From assembly GCF_027594425.1 (NCBI RefSeq), contig NZ_CP115159.1, positions 3,495,001 through 3,559,000 on the forward strand: 64,000 bases of DNA, given 5' to 3'. Below, piece after piece: positions 26,406 to 35,248 of the stretch. Under the pieces are notes generated by a model that saw only the letters and a list, made by a program, of their open reading frames with translations, was not told where the DNA came from and did not search any database. The number at the start of each line of letters is the position of its first letter. The first letter of the stretch is position 1. The translations under genes and the position numbers were made by a program. The stretch is from Zunongwangia sp. HGR-M22 (lineage in GTDB: Bacteria > Bacteroidota > Bacteroidia > Flavobacteriales > Flavobacteriaceae).

Positions 26406-27389
26406 TTAAATCCTTACTCCAATTTTTAAACCGCCCCAATCTTCAGGATCACCATATTCAAATTCACGCGTCATTGAGGTTTGATAATACTCTAAATAGA
26501 AAAAACCAGATTTAATAACTAAACCGTAATAATATTGCCCAGTAAAACGCTCTATTTTGTTAGAAGGAATAGTATAAGTGCTTCTACGATTAAAAACTCC
26601 TCCTTGTAATAGAGCATTGTATCCAACAAAATTAGTTATTCCTCTAGCAAATAGATAAACCTGGAATCTACTTCTTCTATTGGATGCTCTTAAAGGCGAG
26701 TTAACGAGTCCTAAAGTTGCACTTGCACCTAGATTGAAATCTGTGAACATCGTCCCCAATCGTACCTTCGATTCACCATATAATGAAAAATAATTACTGA
26801 AATTTAAAAGCAACGTTTCGAAGCCTAGATTATAATTTAGCATTACGTCATCTACGATTTGATTATCCCATCCTCTAGGCTTCCAATTCCCGGTAGCCTC
26901 ATGAATCCAAGTTTGCCCGGCTCCGCCCAAAGATGATGGACCAATAATACCTAGCCAGAAAGAAGATTTCATCCTGAACCCCTTATCAAGATGATCACTA
27001 ACGCTCATCATTTTTAAAGTTAATACTGAAGCGTAAGGCCGATCAGTATATCTGATATCAATGTCGCTTATGACATCTGGTGTAAATGCAGAATGCTCTA
27101 TAGCAAGTCCATATTTATAATTGCCACCTTTACTTTTAAAAAAGAGAAAGTTTATTGGGTTTTTTCTGAAAACTGGATGAAATAATTCGAAATTCAAACC
27201 CTGAGTGTAATCATCATCCGAGTACATAAAGAAATCATTATCATAATTGAGTCTGAAATAACGATATCCTTCAAAATCGTGAACTATGTTAGTTGAGTTA
27301 ATTTCTTGTCCATAAGTAAATATTGAGAAGCTCGTAAAAAATAAATTTACTAAAGTAACAAAGCTGAAATTATAAGATTTTTTTTTCAA
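26406..27389 (-). CDS. LpxR-like outer-membrane lipid A deacylase (DUF2219)
   Basis: 327-aa predicted outer-membrane beta-barrel with an N-terminal signal peptide (MKKKSYNFSFVTLVNLFFTSFSIFTYGQ). The LpxR signature is present: YFRLNYDNDFFMYSDDDYTQGLNFE near the start (Asn/Asp catalytic region), RYTDRPYASVL, and SLGGAGQTWIHEATGNWKPRGWDNQI, where the family's catalytic His is expected. It ends in alternating hydrophobic strands and a terminal aromatic-poor IGVRI. LpxR removes 3'-acyl chains from lipid A. A TTG at 27389 gives the signal peptide; no nearby ATG does. It is convergent with the glycosyltransferase pair. Bacteroidetes members may act on other lipids (inference). Confidence 0.85.
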   Translation of the reverse strand: MKKKSYNFSFVTLVNLFFTSFSIFTYGQEINSTNIVHDFEGYRYFRLNYDNDFFMYSDDDYTQGLNFELFHPVFRKNPINFLFFKSKGGNYKYGLAIEHSAFTPDVISDIDIRYTDRPYASVLTLKMMSVSDHLDKGFRMKSSFWLGIIGPSSLGGAGQTWIHEATGNWKPRGWDNQIVDDVMLNYNLGFETLLLNFSNYFSLYGESKVRLGTMFTDFNLGASATLGLVNSPLRASNRRSRFQVYLFARGITNFVGYNALLQGGVFNRRSTYTIPSNKIERFTGQYYYGLVIKSGFFYLEYYQTSMTREFEYGDPEDWGGLKIGVRI

Positions 27390-27507
27390 GATTTGAGAAA
27401 GAGTTATACTTCGGAAAAGATAAAAATAAAATTATTTTTCTTTTATCCTCTAGAATACCATAAATAGGTTTAACATAAATCTTGATTTCTGTTCACTTGG
27501 CAGATGA

Positions 27508-27534
27508 TTTGTCTAATATTTATGTTTACTTTCG
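27508..27534 (+). promoter_or_regulatory. Possible promoter for the GT-C gene
   Basis: TTTG at 27508-27511 and TACTTTCG at 27527-27534 are 15 nt apart and 16 bp before the ATG at 27551. This is a one-mismatch fit to the Bacteroidetes -33 TTTG and -7 TAnnTTTG pattern, with a short spacer. Confidence 0.35.
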
Positions 27535-27550
27535 AAAAGTATATGATTAA

Positions 27551-28993
27551 ATGGCATCAAGCTTGTTCCAATCCCTGAAACTCTATAAAATTCCGTTGCT
27601 ATTATTCTTAACGACTGCTGCTTTTTACTGGAGTTTTGCTTACGATCTTGATCGAGCAGATTTCCCAAAATTAATCACCCTTTACGCGGGTTTGTTTTTT
27701 CTGAGTTTTAAAATTATTCAGCTTTTAAAAACACGATTCTGGTTTTTGGCAGGCGCAGCTTTGATCTTTAGACTATTTTTTATTTTCGCTTTACCCAATC
27801 TTTCACAAGATTTTTACCGGTTTATTTGGGATGGGCGATTACTCGCTAACGGAATTAATCCGTATTTATCGACGCCTGATTATTTGATAGAATCGGCACA
27901 TTTTGGTAGTATTTCCCAAGCTCAGCAACTGGTGAATGGCATGGGCACACTAAGTGCTTCCAATTACACTAATTATCCGCCTATTAATCAATTGATTTTT
28001 GCTGTTTCAGGATGGTTTTCAGATAAAAATATTCTTTTTTCCGTAGTAATTTTTAGGCTGTTTATTTTGTTGGCTGAAATCGGAATTTTGTTCTACGGAA
28101 GAAAACTTTTACAAAAACTTGATTTACCAGAATACTACATTTTCTGGTTTATACTGAATCCATTTGTGATTATTGAATGCTTCGGAAATCTACATTTTGA
28201 AAGTGTGATGGGATTTTTTATTCTACTGAGTTTTTACTTTTTATGGAAACGAAAATGGATCATTTCAGCTATAATTTTAGGGTTATCGATTTCCGTAAAA
28301 TTGCTTCCGCTGATGTTCCTACCGCTCTTTCTGAAGTTTTTCAGTAGTAAAAAAAGTGATGCAGAATTTATCGAAAATCGAAATCTAGCAACTCCATTTT
28401 CAGAAAAAATTACTGAACTAAAATCGATAAAATGGACTAAACTTCTTGGATTTTATGCTATCGTGTTGCTAACGGTCATTTTAAGCTTTCTTCCATTCTA
28501 TAATTCGGCTTTTCTGAATAATTTTTCTGAAAGTGTTGGGCTTTGGTTTCAGAAATTCGAATTCAACGCCAGTATTTACTACATCGTTCGTTGGATTGGT
28601 TTTCAAATAAAAGGATATAACATTATCGCTGATGCGGGTAGGATTCTTCCTGTAATCACTTTTATAATAATCCTAGCCATTGGTCTTTTTAGAAAAAATA
28701 GCAGCTTAAAATCGCTAATTTCAGGTTGTGTTTTTGCGCTTGCCTTTTATTTTTTGCTCTCGACCACTGTTCATCCTTGGTATATTGTGACTCCGCTTTT
28801 GCTTTCAGTATTCACCAAATATCGATTTCCTATCGTTTGGTCTTTTATGGCAATTTTAAGCTATAGCGCTTATGGAAATGCCGAATTTCAGGAAAATTTA
28901 TGGCTGGTGGCATTAGAATATTTAGTAGTGATTGGATTTGCGATCACTGAAGTTTTCTTTCCGAAGAAATTAAGCTTTAGCCTTCTTTCTTGA
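27551..28993 (+). CDS. GT-C membrane glycosyltransferase (polyprenol-phosphate mannosyltransferase-like)
   Basis: 480-aa integral membrane protein with about 11-12 hydrophobic segments. An extracytoplasmic motif NLSQDFYRFIWDGRLLANGINPYL near residue 85 matches the D-x-x-R-Y-x-W-D-G-x-NPY signature of MptA/MptB-like GT-C mannosyltransferases, and TTVHPWYIVTPLLL is a further conserved segment. Such enzymes take a sugar from a polyprenyl-phosphate donor, which fits the DPM-like gene at 24160. Its 3' end overlaps by 24 bp the 3' end of the convergent LAB_N gene. Acceptor and sugar are unknown. Confidence 0.82.
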   Translation: MASSLFQSLKLYKIPLLLFLTTAAFYWSFAYDLDRADFPKLITLYAGLFFLSFKIIQLLKTRFWFLAGAALIFRLFFIFALPNLSQDFYRFIWDGRLLANGINPYLSTPDYLIESAHFGSISQAQQLVNGMGTLSASNYTNYPPINQLIFAVSGWFSDKNILFSVVIFRLFILLAEIGILFYGRKLLQKLDLPEYYIFWFILNPFVIIECFGNLHFESVMGFFILLSFYFLWKRKWIISAIILGLSISVKLLPLMFLPLFLKFFSSKKSDAEFIENRNLATPFSEKITELKSIKWTKLLGFYAIVLLTVILSFLPFYNSAFLNNFSESVGLWFQKFEFNASIYYIVRWIGFQIKGYNIIADAGRILPVITFIIILAIGLFRKNSSLKSLISGCVFALAFYFLLSTTVHPWYIVTPLLLSVFTKYRFPIVWSFMAILSYSAYGNAEFQENLWLVALEYLVVIGFAITEVFFPKKLSFSLLS

Positions 28994-29605
28994 TTTATGC
29001 ATCAAAAATAAATTTCTTATATATACTACTGCTCCAAAAAAGTGTGCTGATAATAACACAGGATCGGTTCTAAAACAGGCGTATGTAAAAATAATGGCAG
29101 AACCGGTTAAACTCATTATCCAGAATCCCCAAGGCAAACTACTTTTGTCGTGCCTTTCAGAATAGATCCACTGATAAACGAATCTTCCTGTATAAACCAT
29201 TTGTCCTACTGTTCCCAAAATTACTAGCCAAATAGCTATATTATCGCCGGTAAACAGCCTGGACCAATCTAAATCACTAAAAAACACAAGATAAACAGTA
29301 ATAAGTATTGGTGAGAGAACCACAGCGATTTTAAAGAAAATATTGGAAGGTTTCCACTGGTCTTGTAATTGTAAATTGCGGAAATAGATATAATAAATAA
29401 GCGCCTGGCCAATCATTATCGATAAATCCTTACGTAAATAGCCGTAAACGAAGAACAAAATAGCACCTAAAAGGCTAAGCTGCCAAAATAATGTTGGGGT
29501 TTGAACTTTATTTTTTTTCTCTGATAACAACCATTGATTTACTAATCTGGCTGAAAAACATAATTGAGCCAAAAAACCGATCCCATACACTATCCACATA
29601 TTCAT
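28970..29605 (-). CDS. Tandem LAB_N (lipid-A-disaccharide synthase N-terminal-like) membrane protein
   Basis: 211-aa membrane protein containing two copies of the short LAB_N domain. The first repeat is FLAQLCFSARLVNQWLLSEKKN with LFWQLSLLGAILFFVYGYLRKD, and the second is TVGQMVYTGRFVYQWIYSERHD with GFWIMSLTGSAIIFTYACFRTD. Each has the QW..SE core and two membrane helices. LAB_N was named from the N-terminus of LpxB-like proteins, but free-standing members in Bacteroidetes lie near lipid glycosylation genes and may bind or translocate lipid-linked sugars (inference). Convergent with the GT-C gene. Confidence 0.85.
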   Translation of the reverse strand: MNMWIVYGIGFLAQLCFSARLVNQWLLSEKKNKVQTPTLFWQLSLLGAILFFVYGYLRKDLSIMIGQALIYYIYFRNLQLQDQWKPSNIFFKIAVVLSPILITVYLVFFSDLDWSRLFTGDNIAIWLVILGTVGQMVYTGRFVYQWIYSERHDKSSLPWGFWIMSLTGSAIIFTYACFRTDPVLLSAHFFGAVVYIRNLFLMHKSRKKAKA

Positions 29606-29684
29606 ACAACCAGAGAATTAAAAAAGCTGCCCAAAATACGCCAAAATTGACTAGAGGACAGCTTCAATTTAATATAATTATTTG

Positions 29685-29708
29685 TTAATACTCCACTAGA
29701 AGTATTAA
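29685..29708. terminator. Hairpin downstream of the homospermidine-type gene
   Basis: TTAATACT and AGTATTAA pair across an 8-nt loop, 9 bp after the stop at 29717 (minus strand). The following U run is weak, so it is only a possible terminator. Confidence 0.35.
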
Positions 29709-29716
29709 TCGGCGCA

Positions 29717-30688
29717 TTACATATCTAATAAATAAGCAAATATAAGTGGGGCTACAATTGTTGCATCGCTTTCAATAATATGCTTAGGCGTATTAATATC
29801 TAATTTACCCCAAGTAATTTTCTCGTTTGGAACAGCACCAGAGTATGATCCGTAACTAGTTGTAGAATCTGAAATCTGGCAGAAATAACTCCAAAATGGA
29901 GTATCGGTTCGCTCTAAATCTTGATACAACATTGGTACTACACAAATTGGGAAATCTCCTGCAATACCACCTCCAATTTGAAAGAAACCAATACCGGTAT
30001 TCGCATTTTCTGTATACCAATCGGCTAAGAAAGTCATATACTCAATCCCAGATTTCATAGTACTAGCTTTCAATTCTCCTTTAATTACGTAAGAAGCGAA
30101 AATATTACCCAATGTGCTATCTTCCCACCCCGGTACGATTATCGGTAAATTTTTCTCAGCAGCAGCATACATCCAAGAATCCTTCAAATCAATTTCATAA
30201 TATTCTTCTAGAACTCCAGAAAGTAATAGTTTATATAAATATTCATGAGGAAGATAACGCTCTCCTTTATCATCTGCTTCTTTCCAGATTTTATAAATAT
30301 GCTCCTGGATTCTTCTAAAAGCTTCTTCTTCAGGAATACAAGTATCGGTTACTCGGTTTAAGCCACCTTCTAACAATTCCCATTCTTCTTTTGGAGTAAG
30401 ATCACGATAATTAGGCACGCGCTTGTAATGTGAATGTGCTACAAGATTCATTACATCTTCTTCAAGATTCGCACCAGTACAGGAAATGATCTGTACCTTA
30501 TCTTGCCGAATCATTTCAGCAAAAATCTTTCCTAATTCGGCTGTACTCATTGCACCAGCAAGAGAGACCAGCATTTTATTGCCTTTCTCTAATTGCTTTT
30601 CGTAATCTTTAGCGGCATCGACAAGCGCTGCTGCATTAAAGTGTAAATAATATTTTTCTATAAATTGCGAAATCGCTCCTTTATTCAT
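29717..30688 (-). CDS. Deoxyhypusine-synthase-like (homospermidine synthase-type) enzyme
   Basis: 323-aa member of the deoxyhypusine synthase family. Conserved segments are KMLVSLAGAMSTAELGKIF, IISCTGANLEEDVMNLVAHSHYKRVP, LPIIVPGWEDSTLGNIFASY, GIGFFQIGGGIAGDFPICVVPML and TWGKLDINTPKHIIESDATIVAPL, where the Lys in WGK is the catalytic residue in the eukaryotic enzyme. Bacteria lack the eIF5A substrate; in this group the likely reaction is synthesis of sym-homospermidine from putrescine. This fits gene order: the agmatinase gene overlaps its start by 8 bp and arginine decarboxylase lies upstream. The assignment rests on family and context. Confidence 0.85.
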   Translation of the reverse strand: MNKGAISQFIEKYYLHFNAAALVDAAKDYEKQLEKGNKMLVSLAGAMSTAELGKIFAEMIRQDKVQIISCTGANLEEDVMNLVAHSHYKRVPNYRDLTPKEEWELLEGGLNRVTDTCIPEEEAFRRIQEHIYKIWKEADDKGERYLPHEYLYKLLLSGVLEEYYEIDLKDSWMYAAAEKNLPIIVPGWEDSTLGNIFASYVIKGELKASTMKSGIEYMTFLADWYTENANTGIGFFQIGGGIAGDFPICVVPMLYQDLERTDTPFWSYFCQISDSTTSYGSYSGAVPNEKITWGKLDINTPKHIIESDATIVAPLIFAYLLDM

Positions 30689-31556
30689 CTTCGTCGTCTT
30701 CGTTAGAATCTTGATATTTAAATTTGTAGCTAAGCATTTTATAATAAAGTTTAGCTGCTAGAAAGTCTGAAGATTTTTCATCTTTATTTGGGCAAAGCTC
30801 AACGATATCAAAACCTACCACGTTTTTCTTTTTGAACATCAATTTTAAAAACTCCAAGGTTTCGTACCAAAATAAGCCTCCTGGCTCAGGTGTACCTGTA
30901 GATGGTAAAATTGAAGGATCGAAAGCATCTAAATCTATCGTAATAAAAACATTTGGCGTCATTTGTCCAATAGCATCATCCATCCAGTCTTCATATAAAT
31001 CGTGTCCAAAATAAACTTGATTCTCGTCCATATGATCGGTTTCTGAAATATCCATTGAACGAATACCAACCTGTACTAGGTTTGTATTTTTACTAGCTTC
31101 ATGCATTGCGCAGGCATGATTGCATTTAGAGCCTTCGTATTCTGCTCTCAAATCGGCATGAGCATCAAGTTGTACTACTGTTAAATCTGCAAAGCTTTCA
31201 TTAAATGCTTTAATACTACCAATAGAAATACTGTGCTCACCTCCAAAAAGGGTCACAAATTTGTCCTGAGCGATATAGTTTTTAGTAGTTTTATAAACCG
31301 CTTCTACCATCTTTTCAGGTGATGCATCTTCAGTTACTGGTGGCGCTAAATAGATACCTTTTTTGTAAACTTCAGATCTTGTTTCAATATCATAAAGTTC
31401 CATGTTTTCTGAAGCTTCTAAAAAAGCATCTGGTCCTTTATCTGCGCCTTTTTGCCAGGTACTTGTTCCATCATAAGGAACAGGAATTAATACCACTTTT
31501 GCCTCGTCTATACGAGCGTATTTATCTGGTATTCCGGCATAATTCTTTTTACTCAT
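30681..31556 (-). CDS. speB: Agmatinase / ureohydrolase
   Basis: 291-aa arginase-superfamily enzyme. Mn ligands are in GGEHSIS, LDAHADLR and IDLDAFDPSILPSTGTPEPGG, all intact. In context it should convert agmatine to putrescine and urea. The 3' end overlaps the deoxyhypusine-synthase-like gene by 8 bp, and the gene follows arginine decarboxylase by 66 bp. It ends in an acidic tail (SNEDDEDE). Agmatinase is preferred over arginase because of the decarboxylase next door. Confidence 0.92.
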   Translation of the reverse strand: MSKKNYAGIPDKYARIDEAKVVLIPVPYDGTSTWQKGADKGPDAFLEASENMELYDIETRSEVYKKGIYLAPPVTEDASPEKMVEAVYKTTKNYIAQDKFVTLFGGEHSISIGSIKAFNESFADLTVVQLDAHADLRAEYEGSKCNHACAMHEASKNTNLVQVGIRSMDISETDHMDENQVYFGHDLYEDWMDDAIGQMTPNVFITIDLDAFDPSILPSTGTPEPGGLFWYETLEFLKLMFKKKNVVGFDIVELCPNKDEKSSDFLAAKLYYKMLSYKFKYQDSNEDDEDE

Positions 31557-31589
31557 TTTAATCTAATTGGTTTAATAAGAAATAGTTGA

Positions 31590-31618
31590 AATCATTAAAG
31601 ATAAATATTTTAATGATT
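31590..31618. other. Hairpin between speA and speB
   Basis: AATCATTAAA and TTTAATGATT form a 10-bp stem with a 9-nt loop in the 66-bp gap between the arginine decarboxylase stop and the speB start. Without a U tract it is more likely a processing or regulatory structure than a terminator. Confidence 0.35.
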
Positions 31619-31622
31619 ATAA

Positions 31623-33017
31623 TTACTGGTATCCTAAAATATCCAGCATATCTTCTGCTTTTTGCTGTTCTTTAAAAATCTTGGTAGTGATTTTACCATT
31701 TTCGTCCTTATCTATTAGCAAATGCTTTGGTTGCGGAATTAAACAATGTTGTAACCCTCCAAATCCACCAATGGTTTGTTGATAAGCACCGGTATTAAAA
31801 AACCCAATATATAATGGCTTTTCCTTTTTAAACTTGGGAAGATAAATAGCATTGGTATGTTGCTCACTATTGTAATAATCATCACTATCACATGTTAATC
31901 CTCCCAATAATACTCGCTCGTACTCGTCGTTCCAGCGATTAATGGCTAGCATCACAAACTTTTTACTAATTGCCCAAGTATCTGGTAACGTTGTAATGAA
32001 AGAAGAATTGATCATATTCCACTTTTCACGATCGTTTTGTTGCTTTTGGTATAAAATCTCATAAATAGCGCCACCACTTTCACCTACCGTAAAACTTCCA
32101 AACTCGGTAAAAATATTTGGAACCTCAACACCGGCTTCTTCGCAAGACTGTTTGATTTGGTTGATAATCTCTTCAACCATATATTGATAGTCATATTCAA
32201 AATGAAGTGAATTTTTTATAGGAAAACCTCCACCAATATTTAAACTATCTAAAGTTGGACACACACGTTTAAGGTTAATATACACCTTAAGACATTTATT
32301 GAGCTCGTTCCAATAATAAGCGGTATCACGAATACCGGTATTAATAAAAAAGTGAAGCATTTTTAGATTCACTTTATCGTTATCCTTTATGGATTGATTG
32401 TAGAATGGCACAATATTCTTGTAACCTATTCCTAATCTTGAAGTATAGAATTCAAATTTTGGTTCTTCTTCTGATGCAATTCTTATCCCAACTTCAAAAT
32501 CATCATTAATCCTATCTTCAAGTAAACTTAGTTCTTCGTAATTATCAATAATCGGGATACAGTTTTTGTGCCCATTATTAATTAGCCTACCTATATTATT
32601 GACATATTGGTCGCGTTTAAAGCCATTACAAATTACATAAGCATCATCTTTAAGTTTTCCAGAAGCCTTCAATTTTTCAATAATATTGATATCGAAAGCA
32701 GAAGATGTCTCGATATGAATATCATTCTTTAGCGCCTCATTCATCACATATTCAAAATGCGAACTTTTGGTACAATAACAATAATTGTAAGAGCCTTTGT
32801 AATCAAGATTCTTGATTGCGGTATTAAACCAGCCTTTTGCACGATTAATATTTTCTGAAATTTTTGGCAGATAAGTAAATTTTAATGGTGCTCCGTACTG
32901 TTTTACCAGTTCCATTAAATCTATATCATGAAATTGAAGTTCACTACCTTCTAATTTAAATTCTTCTTGAGGAAAATAGTAAGTTTGATCGATTAAATCC
33001 CTGTATTTGGTATTCAA
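31623..33017 (-). CDS. speA: Arginine decarboxylase, short PLP fold-III type
   Basis: 464-aa biosynthetic decarboxylase, shorter than the about 630-aa E. coli SpeA. The PLP lysine is probably K84 in YNYCYCTKSSHFEYVMNEAL. Other fold-III features are IHIETSSAFDINIIEKL, LKMLHFFINTGIRD, SLNIGGGFPIKNS, PNIFTEFGSFTVGESGG and the catalytic-Cys region LLGGLTCDSDDYY. Expected reaction: arginine to agmatine, the first step of the three-gene polyamine pathway here. Ornithine, lysine or carboxynorspermidine decarboxylase are alternatives, but adjacency to an agmatinase favours arginine. Confidence 0.92.
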   Translation of the reverse strand: MNTKYRDLIDQTYYFPQEEFKLEGSELQFHDIDLMELVKQYGAPLKFTYLPKISENINRAKGWFNTAIKNLDYKGSYNYCYCTKSSHFEYVMNEALKNDIHIETSSAFDINIIEKLKASGKLKDDAYVICNGFKRDQYVNNIGRLINNGHKNCIPIIDNYEELSLLEDRINDDFEVGIRIASEEEPKFEFYTSRLGIGYKNIVPFYNQSIKDNDKVNLKMLHFFINTGIRDTAYYWNELNKCLKVYINLKRVCPTLDSLNIGGGFPIKNSLHFEYDYQYMVEEIINQIKQSCEEAGVEVPNIFTEFGSFTVGESGGAIYEILYQKQQNDREKWNMINSSFITTLPDTWAISKKFVMLAINRWNDEYERVLLGGLTCDSDDYYNSEQHTNAIYLPKFKKEKPLYIGFFNTGAYQQTIGGFGGLQHCLIPQPKHLLIDKDENGKITTKIFKEQQKAEDMLDILGYQ

Positions 33018-33332
33018 TTTATATAAGTAAATGGTTAAAAAATAAAAATTAGGTATTATTTCATCAGTCTGAAAATTCAGATTGATAAAATATTGTTAAG
33101 AATATTTTCAATATAAAAATTACGATGTCTAGAGGTTGTTCTAAACTCAAGTTCCACCTGAATTGGCGGGAATCTGAAAAGAAAAATGTTTTTCAATTTA
33201 AAAACACTAAAAGAATATTTCTAATAATTAATGATCTAATTATAATTGCGATTGCTAAAGAAGCAATTTATCCCAGTTATAATTTCTGGGATAAATGTAA
33301 ATAAAAAAATGATTGAATATTTAAAAAATGAT
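33018..33332. other. Intergenic stretch between speA and rluB-like gene
   Basis: No gene in these 315 bases. The 5' regulatory region of speA lies on its left. A strong hairpin stands at 33266-33296 (ATTTATCCCAG/CTGGGATAAAT). No clear TAnnTTTG promoter was found. Confidence 0.5.
33266..33296. terminator. Possible terminator of the isoprenoid-rluB operon
   Basis: An 11-bp perfect stem (ATTTATCCCAG with CTGGGATAAAT) and 9-nt loop, 37 bp past the minus-strand stop at 33333. The U run that follows on the minus strand is interrupted, so function as a terminator is uncertain. Confidence 0.4.
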
Positions 33333-34172
33333 TTACAAATTACCAAGATTAATAACCTCTTGCTTGGTAAGTGTTCTAAAGCGACCTCTTGGCAAATCTT
33401 TCTTGGTTAAACCACCAAAAACTACACGATCTAAATTAACAATCTCGTATCCTAAACTTTTAAATATTTTCTGAACGATATGGGATCTTGTGCTTGTTAG
33501 CTCTAAACCTACTTCAGATTTCGGTCGATCTTTCACATAACTCACATCGGTTACATTTACTTTTTTCCCTTCAATAAAAACGCCTTCTCTAATTTTCTCT
33601 AAATCTTCTTGTGATAACGCACGATTAATTTTGATATGATAAATCTGACGTATCCCATTTTTAGGATTAGCTAATTTCTTAGCTAGAGCACCATCGTTTG
33701 TAAATACCAACAAACCGGTAGTTTGGGTATCTAATTTACCAACTGGATCGAGTTTAGATTTAGAAGCTTTCGCCATAATATCCATTACCGTTAATCCTCC
33801 TTTATGGATACTTCCGGTAACGAAAACTCCCTTAGATTTATTTAGTACAAAGTATTCAGGCTTATCTGGAGATATGCTACGGCCATCGAATTTAACTTCA
33901 TCAGTAAGCTGAACTTTGTAACCCATTTCGGTTACTATTTCTCCATTTACAGAAACATTTCCTGAAGATATGTAAATATCGGCATCTCTTCTAGAGCAAA
34001 TACCTGCGTTAGCGATATACTTATTTAAACGCATTCCATCTTCCCTTTTTTCTAAAGCAGTTACTTTTTTAGATTTTATAGGCGCGTTACCGCGAGCATA
34101 AGATTTGTTGCGACTACCGCCACCTTGTCTTCCACTATGCTTTTTTCCTGAAGAATTATCATTCCTGCTCAT
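33333..34172 (-). CDS. Pseudouridine synthase, RluB/RsuA family
   Basis: About 279 aa from the ATG at 34172 (a TTG at 34190 would add six residues). A basic, glycine-rich N-terminal extension (MSRNDNSSGKKHSGRQGGG) precedes an S4 RNA-binding domain (RLNKYIANAGICSRRDADIYISSGNVSVNG) and the synthase domain with catalytic Asp in GKLDTQTTGLLVFTNDG and the later RSHIVQKIFKSLGYEIVNLDRV. This matches large-subunit rRNA pseudouridine synthases. It is the last gene of a minus-strand run that also contains mevalonate genes, a common flavobacterial arrangement. Confidence 0.93.
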   Translation of the reverse strand: MSRNDNSSGKKHSGRQGGGSRNKSYARGNAPIKSKKVTALEKREDGMRLNKYIANAGICSRRDADIYISSGNVSVNGEIVTEMGYKVQLTDEVKFDGRSISPDKPEYFVLNKSKGVFVTGSIHKGGLTVMDIMAKASKSKLDPVGKLDTQTTGLLVFTNDGALAKKLANPKNGIRQIYHIKINRALSQEDLEKIREGVFIEGKKVNVTDVSYVKDRPKSEVGLELTSTRSHIVQKIFKSLGYEIVNLDRVVFGGLTKKDLPRGRFRTLTKQEVINLGNL

Positions 34173-34321
34173 ATCGCTAATTTTTTGCAAAGATACTGGT
34201 TACCTTCGATGTTAAAAAATGATTATTGAAAGATTTTGAATTTTCTTTAATCCAACTACTTCAAATAAAGAAAGTTGAAAGCCAATTTTACATATTTCAG
34301 TATAAAAAAGCTTCGGCTTCC

Positions 34322-35227
34322 TTAAAAAACTCGGTTTAAAAGGGTATCTGGATCGATAAGTAAAATACTGAAAACCCCCAAAACAATTATAAACTTGAGA
34401 ATATTATGAAGCAATAAATACTGCCACCTCGCTTTGCTGAAATATAGAATAAGCATAAATAGGATAAGCAATAAAAAGCTTGCCCAAAAATAAATATCCA
34501 TATACCCCAAATCAAACTTTTGCGTAAGTAATAATGTTGGGATGATAGAAAATAAGAATAAAATCCCTAAAAATAATTTGCTCCACTTCTCCCCATATAC
34601 CACAGGTATCGTATTATAATTTAGAGCCAGATCTCCCTTAATATTTTCTAAATCTTTTACCAATTCTCGCATAGCGATCATTAAAAAGAGGAATGTGGCA
34701 TGGATAAAAATTACAGCTTCGGTATTACCGTAATACACAAACACAGCAAAGAAAGGTATAATAGCCATTACAGATGCTACAAGATTCCCAACAAATAAAA
34801 TCTTTTTGAGACGGTGTGAATAAAACCAAATTGCGAAAATATACAGCGAAAAAAAGACCACCGTTTTAAACGAAACATAGCTGGCGAAAAATACAGCAAA
34901 CATATTCAGAATAAAATATACTGAAAGCTTTGTTCGCTGCCCTACAATCCTATCGAGCATCGTTTTTTTGGGACGATTTATTAAATCTTTCTCGCTATCG
35001 TAAAAATTATTTATAATATATCCTGAAGCAATTACCGTGGCGGTACTTAGAATAATGAAAAATAGGTTATCGTCGAAAAAAACATCTCTTAAAGGAAGTT
35101 CTGGAGCTAAAATAAATGCTGAAGCTAAGTACTGCGCTATAACGATCATAAGAATATTATAACCGCGAACCACAGAAAAAAGGCTAAGCATTTTAAGCAA
35201 AAAGCGCTTATTCATCAGCGAAGCCAT
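34322..35227 (-). CDS. UbiA-family prenyltransferase
   Basis: 301-aa membrane prenyltransferase with about eight helices. The first aspartate-rich motif is NNFYDSEKDLINRP (NDxxD type) and the second is VKDLENIKGDLALNYNTIPV. Flavobacterial proteins of this group are usually annotated as geranylgeranylglycerol-phosphate geranylgeranyltransferase-like, but the acceptor is not known from sequence. It stands 21 bp downstream of mevalonate kinase, which would supply isoprenoid precursors. Confidence 0.88.
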   Translation of the reverse strand: MASLMNKRFLLKMLSLFSVVRGYNILMIVIAQYLASAFILAPELPLRDVFFDDNLFFIILSTATVIASGYIINNFYDSEKDLINRPKKTMLDRIVGQRTKLSVYFILNMFAVFFASYVSFKTVVFFSLYIFAIWFYSHRLKKILFVGNLVASVMAIIPFFAVFVYYGNTEAVIFIHATFLFLMIAMRELVKDLENIKGDLALNYNTIPVVYGEKWSKLFLGILFLFSIIPTLLLTQKFDLGYMDIYFWASFLLLILFMLILYFSKARWQYLLLHNILKFIIVLGVFSILLIDPDTLLNRVF

Positions 35228-35248
35228 ACGCTATTGATTTTAATAAGT

